From Thereva unica (lineage: Eukaryota; Arthropoda; Insecta; Diptera; Therevidae): a DNA stretch of 64,000 nucleotides. Made by a program: the position numbers and the translations under genes. Each line of letters begins with the position of its first letter. Position 1 is the first letter of the stretch. Location of the stretch: the NCBI GenBank assembly GCA_949987705.1, contig CATLJY010000209.1, positions 1 to 64,000 on the forward strand. Direction: 5' to 3'. Shown here piece after piece: positions 55,783 to 64,000 of this stretch. The notes beneath the pieces were generated by a model, which worked only from the letters and a program-made list of their open reading frames with translations, had not been told where the DNA came from and searched no databases.

Positions 55783-56189
55783 AAGGGAGCGTTCAAGTAA
55801 TACGTAACGCATTTTGGGGGGGGGAGAGGGTTTGTAAAACGTTACGATGCGTTACAGGGGCGGGGGGGGGGGGGGGGTTCGAACAACGCGTTACGTAACA
55901 TTGTTTTTTTATTTAAATAAAAAAATAGGGCATTCAAATCTCCCAACTTAGCAACCCTTTTCGTTTATGTGTTACGGGTAATCGCGATTAAAACAATAAA
56001 TAAGCTATTTTAGCGGCTTTCTGGTACTTTGCGTCATATAATTGTCACTTTCAGATAAAAGTGTTGGGTGTTACGTAACGTTTAGGGAGGGGGGGGGGTA
56101 CAGAAAAACGTTACGGCGCGTTACAGGGGGGGAGGGGGGGGGGGTCAAAAATTTTCAAAAATTGCGTTACGTAAGTCATTAATTACTCC
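55783..56189. mobile_element. MITE with TACGTAACGC subterminal repeats and G-runs
   Basis: GGGAGCGTTCAAGTAATACG TAACGC on the left and GCGTTACGTAAGTCATTAAT TACTCC on the right are inverted ends with mismatches. Inside, GTTACG occurs repeatedly next to runs of 8-14 Gs (55817, 55861, 56088, 56127). It interrupts the endonuclease of the RTE-type LINE. CCGT on both sides may be the target duplication but is short. The structure resembles the 5833-8771 element (GTTCAtTAATTACGTgA ends plus G-runs). Confidence 0.75.
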
Positions 56190-56379
56190 GTGTCCGAATT
56201 TTCCCATCGTTCCTTCACAGCTGGATCGATCCGCAGCTCCGTTTGATTCGGTTCGAGGTATCGTATCCAGCGTCTGTTGAAGCTGATCGTAAAATTCATC
56301 CTTGTTCGTGTCTGGGCTGGTATCGAATAACTCATCGTTAATTTTAATGGATTCTTATTATATTATATGAATTAAGTGA

Positions 56380-57592
56380 AACGCCCTATCGACTTGTCAA
56401 AACATCCACTTGTGTTCTAACAGTTTCAAAAAAGCTCACCTTCAATTGTGGCAGTAATGAATGAAGCCATTAATGTCTTGAAAATCATTAAAGCCCAACA
56501 TTTCAATCAATTGCGTAAAAGGATCACACGAAACGTTAGCGTCTTCTGCAATAACATCTTAACTACGTAAATCGGTACATTTACATCGATTGAAATCAAT
56601 GAAGCTGTCTTCCTTCAGTTAAAGTATGTCCCTTGAAATCCCCTTTATTGCCTTGGTATAATCATTATTGAAGATGCAAATCACGTTAAAAGCCTTCAAA
56701 ATTGATTCTTCATCATCCTGAGTAATATATATATGACATCCAGTCGAGAACCTTTAAGGGGGCTATGAACGGTAAAAAGATCCTTAACTGGGTCGACTCT
56801 TACCATTGCCATCATCATTGTAAATTACGGTCTTGTAACTCAAGCCTTAAGCTTCACATCCGAGCTACGTTTATAACAAGGCGAATACAAACTCACTCGC
56901 ATGTAACATTTTTGTATAGATGTTACACATGTAAAAGACTTTTGCATAAAAAAAAAATCAACAGCATCCGGGGACTAAAAGGACTCTCATCCTTGTTAAA
57001 AAAGAACTCAACTTCAAAGGTTTAAGGCTTTTTTGAAAGTACAAGTCGTCTTGGAATGGCGTATAAGGTCAACTACATTAAATATATTTTTTTTTTATCA
57101 CAAAGTGATACTTCCAAGAGGTCAGATATTAGTGCTGAGGAGAAGGGTTGAGAAAGGCTTCCATAACATGCCTGGTATTAGTGTTGAAAAAAATGCTTCG
57201 ACAATTTAAATTACACTTCAAGGGTTAATTGAGGACCATGCCTTGGGTCAATAAATTTTGCGACCTCCTTAAACAAATTAAGAGACTGTAAGATGGTCCG
57301 GTTTTAATTAAAGCAGTGGAGATGGTCTGTTAACTAAAAGTATCATCATAAATTTTAGTAATTGACAGTAAATTGGTCCAGTCTTCGCTCTCCTTTGTTT
57401 GACCTAATTTTATTTTTATTTTACAAGACATTAATTTAGGTAAGAAATGCGTTTTGGTAATTTTGAGAAGTTTCTTAGGTGAAATAATAGAATGGTAACA
57501 AGCACAACAATTAATTACATTGCTTTTATATTTGGATTGCTGGAGCTCTAATAGGATTATTTTTGTACTATCGATGGTTCTATTAAGGCCCC
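56380..57592. other. no gene seen (about 1.2 kb)
   Basis: Short frames only, A/T-rich. Confidence 0.45.
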
Positions 57593-57740
57593 CATACACG
57601 GTCAAATTGGATGTACATCGAAGGGCGGATGTACAACCAAAACTATCGATTGTGGGCCGGTCGGCCGATCAAAATACGTTGGGCTTATGGGTTTGACGAA
57701 AATCTGGTTGTACATCCAATTTGACCCCCATACACGGTCC
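57593..57740. repeat. small inverted repeat bounded by direct repeats
   Basis: GTCAAATTGGATGTACATC is inverted at 57705-57723 (GTACATCCAATTTGAC). Both sides are bordered by the direct repeat CCCCCATACACGGTC (57597 and 57725). It could be a tiny MITE with an unusually long duplication or a rearranged palindromic element. Confidence 0.5.
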
Positions 57741-57744
57741 TTTA

Positions 57745-58261
57745 ATGTCCTACAGTAAACTAAAGTCAAACAGTATCAACCTTAGACCTTTTGTTATATG
57801 TTGCCAGATCTTCCCAAGAAACACAACTCGAGTAAATAGTTCCTGATCTAGAAAAATTTGCGACTTGTAATTTGATCAATCTGTTTCGTTTCGACTGATT
57901 GATGGGTAAAATTTATGGGTAAACCTGTCAATTTTCAATGGATTTTGAAAAACCTGATTGAATGAAATTCCCTAATGGTTGACATTCCCTAATATTTCCG
58001 TGGAGGCAGGAGATTCTACTACCTAGCGATAAAAATTTATCAGGGATTTTATATTCCAACCTGCTTCCAGCTATGAATGGGCGAGTATTATTTTTTACTC
58101 GAATTTTTAAGTCAATTCTTTTCTAACATTTTCGAAAATTAATTGCATCGCGACTTTTGTTCACGCTCCTTCTCACGTGGGATCTACACTTTTGTTTGAC
58201 CCCCTATGCATTTGTATTTGTTGCGCCAATGTCTCATAGGACACCTTAAACAAGGTTACCC
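57745..58261. other. no gene seen
   Basis: A/T-rich, no supportable feature. Confidence 0.4.
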
Positions 58262-58335
58262 TCGATTCAGTAAGCCATACCCCCAAGGGTTTTGATAGAA
58301 TATGGCACCCGGCTCTGTTAAACCTCATATTTTCA
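58262..58335 (+). pseudogene. possible LINE motif A fragment
   Basis: Reads FDRIWHPALLNL after an SK-like start (AVSHTPKGFDRIW), resembling AFDRVWHSALLAKL of the 22-25 kb LINE. Only about 15-20 codons are recognisable; the following 300 bp (a 76-codon frame, MSGLTSCLASFSTSLSSLVT) do not align convincingly. Confidence 0.35.
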
Positions 58336-58599
58336 CGCCCTGTTCGACGATATTCAATCTGTGAATGTCCGGCTTGACCAGTTGTCTGGCTTCTTTTTCA
58401 ACGAGCTTGAGTTCTCTTGTGACTAAATTCCAGGAGCTCTCATCTCTGGTCTCCACAATATTGGATACCGTCGATGATTTGCACTTAGTGATTCCGAGCC
58501 CTGGTACTGTTGTTTACTCCCTCTCAAATGAAACCTCGGCACCTCTTTCTGCAGTCTTAAATGACATTAAAATGTATGATACGTGTCAGGACTGAAGTC

Positions 58600-59036
58600 G
58601 AGTCGCTATCACTTACAGTGACTCAAAATTACTCAGCGCTGTTTTCGAAGGTAAGTATTCCTGTGCCGCTCATTGTAAGGAGGTGCAATGCGAGCTTCCA
58701 GCCACTGCTACTCCAGAGGTTGGTAATGCCGTAAGCCTTTCTATAAAATACCCGAGGAGAGCCCTTCGCTGGGGACTAACTTTAGGCTGGCTCTTAGCCA
58801 CCCAAAAACGTGTGAAAAGGGTCCTAAACGTAGACGGAGTTGTAAAATGACTATTAGAACTGAACTAAACTTGAAGAACTGCCATCGAAGAAGAACTGCC
58901 ATCCAAGATCACTTCGATCGATTTCAATAGGTTGCTTTCCTCAAATGAGTAAGATGACGATGCTGCAAGGTTTTACTCCGCTCTGTACGAAACCTTTGCT
59001 TCTTGTATACCTATTGAGTCTATTTTCTTCCTTCTT
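58600..59036. other. no gene identified
   Basis: Short overlapping frames on both strands. Nothing recognisable. Confidence 0.35.
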
Positions 59037-59094
59037 TGATCCGTTAGCTGGCAGTCCGAGCGGGATGTCCCCGCAACGGATACGCTGTTTAAAA
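59037..59094 (-). repeat. RTE LINE 3' untranslated fragment
   Basis: The minus strand has CAGCGTATCCGTTGCGGGGA, CCGCTCGGAC-like sequence and GCCAGCTAACGGATCAAAG, matching 35752-35810. About 58 bp only; its own 5' and 3' borders are not clear. Confidence 0.55.
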
Positions 59095-59384
59095 AATGCA
59101 GTTTCCTGCCTAGTTTCTTCGATTTCCCGATTCTGGTCGACCACCCTCCTCCTTTCACACCCAGGACTTGGGACCAGACGACGTCGGATTGAGCCTCTAA
59201 AGTTGTCTAGATCATCCCCACCCTGGTACAACTGCTTATGAGTTGACGCATGCCAAAAGAAGACACTGCAAAATTCTCTACAAGGAATACCTCAGTACTG
59301 TATGGTGATCCCAGGAACATTCTTTAAATTTATCAATACTAAGAAAAAAATTGATAACTACCCTAACCCTAATTTTTCAATTTT

Positions 59385-60091
59385 ATGAAGTTGGCAGTCC
59401 TGGTTGCGAATTTCGCACGTTTTCTTTGTGCGTTCGTTTGTTCATCGTTTATCCATATTTGTCCACGAAATAGTTGCATTTGTAAACGCTCCGATAAAAT
59501 TTTATTAATAAATCAATTATTTGGGAAAATTGAATTGGGTAAGAGGTGTAGCAACTTGATTTTGACCCACTTTCATGTAACTGATCAACCCCAAATTTTT
59601 CTCATATTCATAGTGCACGTGAAAAAATCAAGATGGCGGCTCCAAAATAGCAGCTGCAATTGTGTTTCCCAATCCTCGACATGGGTATCAATTGAAAGGG
59701 TACTACGAGTAGAATACCATTAGCTCTGTGGCATCATTACAAATTCAAAATGGCGGCCACACAAGATGATGAAAGCTTAACAGAATAAAAAGTAGAAAAT
59801 ATAACCTATCACCTTGAAATTTTGCACAAATGCATTGTTCGCAAAACAATGCAATCCGGCCATTTTGTAAAAAATCAAGATGGCGGTTCCAATATGGCGG
59901 CCGCTTTTTACAATTGTGTTCCCTGATCCCCCGTCATGGGTATCAAATGAAAGGGTATGATAAATAGAATACAATTAGTTTTGTGGCGTCCTTCCAAATT
60001 CAAAATGGCGGTTTACCTTTTTCCGTACTTCGCTCTCGATATGTACATATATCAAGTGAAAGTGTATGACATTGAGTAAGAAAGTAAACTA
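59385..60091 (+). repeat. ~247-bp tandem repeat rich in ATGGCGG
   Basis: AAAAAATCAAGATGGCGG occurs at 59623 and 59870, and each is followed in order by AATTGTGTT(T/C)CC, CATGGGTATCAA(T/A)TGAAAGG, AGAATAC.ATTAG, TTCAAAATGGCGG. So two units of about 247 bp are seen, with a degraded part before them. The array continues after the inserted element at 60092, where AAAATGGCGGAAG appears at 60787. No coding frame is supported. Confidence 0.65.
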
Positions 60092-60747
60092 CAGGGTGTC
60101 CCACATAAACTTACAAAGCGGCCGGCTGTGGATAGGTCTTGGATAGACGAACAAAAAATCGTATGGGTGGGGAGGAGGAAATCGTAACGGTTTAGCCGCT
60201 AGGGCGTTTTGAAGTTATTTTGCTAAAGTTTTACATATCACCCTGTATTTTTGTAACCCTATAACCTATTTTCATGGTTATGGTACCAGAATTCCTCCAC
60301 CTATCTACAACGGTAAAAACAATGGTCCTATCTTACCAACTTTTGGAGTTATGAATCGCCAAAGTCAAAATTTTGTTATTTTTTCACTAAAATTTCAACT
60401 AAAACCACCTTTTTCTCCAAAAAATACGTAATAAATCGATATTTTTTTAATAAAATTGGAAAGTTTGGACAATTTCCTATAGGACCATTGTTGGTAAGAT
60501 AGGACCATTGTTTATACCGTTGTAGATAGGTGGAGGAATTCTGCGTGCACTGGTACCATAACCATGAAAATAGGTTATACGGTTACAAAAATACAGGGTG
60601 ATATGTAAAACTTTAGCAAAAAACTTCAAAACGCCCTAGCGGCTAAACCGTTACGATTTCCCCCCCCCCCACCCATACGATTTTTTGTTCGTCTATCCAA
60701 GACCTATCCACAGCCGGCCGCTTTGTAAGTTTATGTGGGACACCCTG
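60092..60747. mobile_element. long-arm inverted-repeat element, CAGGGTGTCCC family, copy 2 (656 bp)
   Basis: Ends CAGGGTGTCCCACATAAACT and AGTTTATGTGGGACACCCTG are complementary, with TA on both sides. Arms pair for roughly 230 bp, including GCGGCCGGCTGTGGATAGGT and its complement. The centre with TTTTTCACTAAAATTTCAAC and CCACCTTTTTCTCCAAAAAA matches the reverse complement of 48360-48430, so this is the same family as 47930-48730, with quite different outer arms. Inserted in the ATGGCGG tandem repeat. Confidence 0.8.
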
Positions 60748-60799
60748 TATATGACGTCGTTTTGAATCAAATATCGCATTCATCACAAAATGGCGGAAG

Positions 60800-62111
60800 A
60801 CATATAATAAATTAAAAATAGGAAATAAAAGTATGGTTTAAAAAGAACTAAAAAATACGCTTTGAGTTTTTAGTTTTTATTGCTCCATCGAAATGTAAAA
60901 AACGTAGAGCGCTAATGACAAGTTACAGTGTTAATAAAATAAGAAAGGTAAAGCATTTATTAGATTTTTTAGGGGCACCAATTGTGATTTTGTGGGCTGT
61001 TCGGTGGGTGCCGAATTTGCAAAATTGATTATTTTTTCACGCTTTTTTAGGGAAAAAAAATTTGGAGGAGTGAAGGGCGCCATTAGCGAAGTTCTCAATA
61101 GAGCGTCTAATCCCCCTGAATAGCAAAATCTATGCGGATGATTCTGAATATGTTTGGCTAAGTGTTGTGGGCATAGTACACAATTTTTCTTCGTCGAATC
61201 TTAAAAAGTTGCAACATACTCTAAATTTTTAAGTATCCAAATTCAATTTCTGCAGATTTGTCCTTTTTTCATACCTTTTTACTACCGCGACTGTGCATAC
61301 ATAATGCGTTGCAACGCATGCGGGTTTTGCTAGTAACTAGTGTTTCGCCCCTCCTAAAGTCATAGGTCGTGGGTAGACACCATGAATAAAAATGTAGAAC
61401 GATAAAGAGATTAATGGATGGATGTCGTACTAAAAAATAAACAGAATTTTGGTATATCAAACTGGAAAGATCTACCAAGACGTAGAGACGATTGAAAGCA
61501 GAGATTTCAAGGGGCCGAGTCCTACACAAACACTGTAGCGCTATTTAAGAGAAGAGCCAACGTGAAAGCTACTTCCATTCAAACATGTTAGATCTATGTT
61601 AGATTGATAATTTGCTTTACATACCAATTAAATATAAATAAAACATGTTGTAAACCTTCACTAATGTGCTAAAATTAGGACCAGCAGTGGGCAAACAATA
61701 ATAGGATTTCATCAAAAGGATATCAAATTCTCCGAAATTTATTTTTATCCATTATTTCAACTAGATCGGACCTAAGTAATTCATTGTGTGGGCAAACTTT
61801 CCAGTGGCGAAGATTCGTTCTTGATTAACCCATGAAAAGTAAATCCTTTTCCCTTTGTTATATGGGCACAACAACCAATTATAAAGTGCCCACTTCTATA
61901 AAATCTGTCAGTTGCCTTTACAACCATTTATCATTATATAAGTACTTTTATTATTAAGGTTTATTTAATAATTAAAATTTGAATTAATTAACATTCTTAT
62001 ACATCTGACCATACAAGATTGAGATAAAATTTTAACATTACTTCAAAATCAGATAGCATCCATAGTGATATTAAAAATGGGTGAAAATTATTGTTCTTTT
62101 GTAGTCATTTT
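60800..62111. other. no gene seen (about 1.3 kb)
   Basis: Short frames only. A 16-bp perfect palindrome ATGCGTTGCAACGCAT lies at 61304-61319. Confidence 0.45.
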
Positions 62112-63670
62112 CAGAAGACCATCCATCCGAATGGTCCATCCAAGACGAAATAGTAACCGCAATTCATGCGATGGCCAATGGTAAAGCAGCTGGAAAAGAT
62201 GGCATCCCGCAGAATTGTTGAAAGCCGACTCAAGCCTCATAGCAGATGCGCTTCAGCCAAGTCCTCGAATTAGCATGGAACACCTGTACCTTTCCGGAGG
62301 ATTGGACGGAAGGTATCATAGTCAAATACCCAAAAAGGGGGATCTAACAATATGCGACAACTGGAGAGGCATCTGTCTATTATCTACTGTGGGTAAAATC
62401 TTGTCCCACACTATACTATCAGAATAAGAGAGGCAGTAGATCAAACGCTTAGAAGGCAGCAGGCCGATTCAGGAAGGGCCGTTCATGTATAGATCACATC
62501 AACACCTTAGAATAATAGTGGAGCAGTCTACTGAATTCCGATCCCCCCTTTACCTTGCTTTCGTAGATTATGAGAAAGCGTTCGACTCGGTTAATAGGAG
62601 CTTTATATGGCAGGCATTACGGCGACGTGGACTGCCGGATAAGATAATAGAATTGATAAAAGCCCTATACAACAATTCCAAATGCAGAGTTCTCCATAAC
62701 GGAAAATTATCCGACAGCTTTGAGGTGAGTTCAGGAGTACGACAAGGATGCTTACTATCCCCATTACTATTTCTTATAGTAATAAATGACATTCTTGTTG
62801 GCGCTCTAGATAGTAGAACAGGCGGCATACAGTGGGGTTTGCTAGATCGCCTTAAGACCTCGACTACGCAGATGATATCTGTTTGCTGGCCCCACAGACA
62901 TCAGGAGCTAAAAAAACATGTTAAACAATTTGGCAACAGAAAGTAGTCTAGCAGGCTTAAGGCTGAATCCGAATAAAACCAAAGAAATGCGGATAAATGC
63001 AAACACACTTGAACGAACTGCGCTGAATAACCGTGACGTGGAACTGGTAGATAAATTTGCTAGCTCGGTAGTATTATTACCGAAAATGGTGGTGCAGAAG
63101 AAGACGTCAGTTCCAGAATAAATAAAGCACGAAGCGCATATGCATGCTTGTTCCGCATATGGAGATCAACGGAGATCTCAACCAACACCAAATTGCGGCT
63201 GTTCAACTCCAACGTTAAGGCAGTTCTTTTATACGGTGCGAAACATGGAAGTCACCCAATTCATCACAGGGCGCCTACAAGTCTTCATAAACAGATGCCT
63301 ACGTCGTATCCTAAAAATCCGCTGGCAAGATAGAATTTCAAATGAAGAGCTATGGCGCCGTGCCGGCAAGAAAGGATAGACGACCAAATCAGGCGAAGGA
63401 AATGGAATTGGGTTGGCCACACCTTGCGACGCGATAACGAAAATCTAGCCAAACAGGCCCTTGACTGGAACCCGCAGGATCCCGTCGAGTGGAAGACCCT
63501 AGAACAACGTGGAGGAGACCCTACTAGCAGAGGCCGCAACTACTGGGAGATCCTGGTCAGAGCTAAGGCTGTCGCGCAAAACAGAGTCCGCTGGAGGGCA
63601 ACTGTTTCCGCCCTATGTCCCACGAGGATTAAGGGGCACATAGATAGTCATTTTCAGCCCATCTAGACAT
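62112..63670 (+). pseudogene. LINE reverse transcriptase (RTE/ER type), 5'-truncated
   Basis: Starts abruptly with EDHPSEWSIQDEIVTAIHAM, then ANGKAAGKDGIPQNC (RT entry), then after frame changes GDLTICDNWRGICLLSTVGK, LYLAFVDYEKAFDSVNRSFI (motif A), SSGVRQGCLLSPLLFLIVIN (motif B). YADD is present at 62865-62876 but in another frame, because of a shift near 62850. LAGLRLNPNKTKEMRI, a thumb-like segment and RRRKWNWVGHTLRRDNENLA follow, with a C-terminal W-rich tail to 63666. At least four frameshifts; no endonuclease. Not the same family as the other LINEs in the window. Confidence 0.8.
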
Positions 63671-64000
63671 GCTAATTGAACAAATTTGGTATGTAATTGT
63701 GTTTGTGTTACAAGTAATTACATTAAAATGCTACCTTGCAAATACACATACATTTCCAGCATGCCTACCCTGTGTATCCTGTGCACCCAACCCGAGCGCC
63801 ATATTTCCCAACAAACAAGCAGCACACCAGCTTTCTGTTGAGCCCCTCATTAACTTCTCGTTATCCTAATCTATCTGTTCGAGATTCTATTTCCTGAAAT
63901 TCACCGAGCTTTAATAATTTAATTTTAAACAAGATGTGACTAGTGCGGAGTGTGTTCTCCTTTTGTTTTAAACGATATGGCGAAATTCAATGAAAATCAG
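63671..64000. other. no gene seen
   Basis: Short frames only. No poly(A) or repeat end after the LINE is evident. Confidence 0.4.

Larger units (their letters stand above)
53940..56375 (-). pseudogene. RTE-type LINE, endonuclease to C-terminus, with nested insertions
   Basis: From 56375 down: DEFYDQLQQTLDTIPR (endonuclease), interrupted by a MITE (55783-56189), then LLSFAALSNLIVDNSIFA, MDDVRAMHGPDCRSVHCLDN, the linker with GRLQQWREFFHHLYNHD, and RT entry with NGKAPELDQVTAERI. Next come DDSQECKNYRVIILISIVGK and KKQAGFRPHRGCIDH, a SINE insertion (54955-55040), IGMNSLWKALEIEHVPL, and VPQGDVVSPLL. Motif C has become MFANGSAVFADTDAEA (DD lost). The tail RLSVIEARNVA ends near 53950. It is the fullest copy of the family also seen at 31800-32760 and 35620. 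Inactive. Confidence 0.8.

Noticed and set aside
61304..61319. 16-bp perfect palindrome as a regulatory site
   Set aside because: Single occurrence with no promoter or gene near it; a 16-bp palindrome can arise by chance in 64 kb of DNA.
1..64000. CRISPR array, prophage, operon or bacterial defence system
   Set aside because: No regularly spaced repeats with unique spacers, no dense same-strand gene runs, and the content is typical of an insect nuclear genome.

Overview
This window reads as non-genic, repeat-packed nuclear DNA of an insect, most likely a fly (Diptera; inference from the non-LTR retrotransposon families, the TATA plus TCAGT start of an LTR-like promoter and the A/T-rich base composition). 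No bacterial-style gene, rRNA, intact tRNA or CRISPR array was seen, and no host protein-coding gene could be identified with confidence. Nearly every long or protein-like reading frame is a piece of a transposable element, usually broken by frameshifts, deletions or later insertions.

Left part (1-20 kb): a tRNA-derived SINE, a decayed Ty3/gypsy integrase, an unidentified 156-codon ORF (4964-5434), the C-terminal end of a LINE, then a 2.9 kb element with TTA target duplications (5833-8771) that holds at least three further inverted-repeat elements, one an 8-bp-TSD hAT MITE. A second SINE lies at 10.7 kb, a 1.87 kb TAA-TSD element at 14.4-16.25 kb (with an internal ~156 bp tandem repeat), and two Tc1/mariner-class transposase remnants and an LTR-like promoter lie at 17.3-19 kb.

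Middle (21-42 kb): an RTE-like LINE is cut into pieces by two MITEs and by a nearly full-length APE-endonuclease/reverse-transcriptase LINE (about 22193-25660). Fragments of that LINE recur at 27.5, 35.9-36.9, 37.3 and 40.0 kb, and its 3' end carries a short hairpin kept in three copies. Then come a cluster of small inverted-repeat elements (26.3-27.4 kb), an I/R1-type LINE with RNase H (30.1-31.8 kb, minus), an RTE-type LINE (31.8-32.8 kb), a 727 bp near-perfect palindrome flanked by TTAA (34773-35499), and a 2.03 kb hAT element (37790-39817) that contains two smaller inverted-repeat elements and a reverse-transcriptase fragment.

Right part (42-64 kb): two more copies of the repeat found inside the 5.8-8.8 kb element, a GC-rich 21 bp minisatellite, LINE endonuclease and RT remnants (45.0, 48.7-51.5, 53.9-56.4 and 62.1-63.7 kb), two copies of a long-arm inverted-repeat family with TA duplications (47930-48730 and 60092-60747), and a ~247 bp tandem repeat rich in ATGGCGG motifs that match the YY1/Pho consensus.

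The nesting order (SINE and MITEs inside LINEs, LINE inside LINE, MITEs inside hAT and Harbinger-like elements) gives a relative insertion history. Host-gene candidates are weak: a short exon-like segment at about 11.3 kb and a minus-strand ORF at 43.05-43.47 kb that faintly resembles a Tudor-domain linker.
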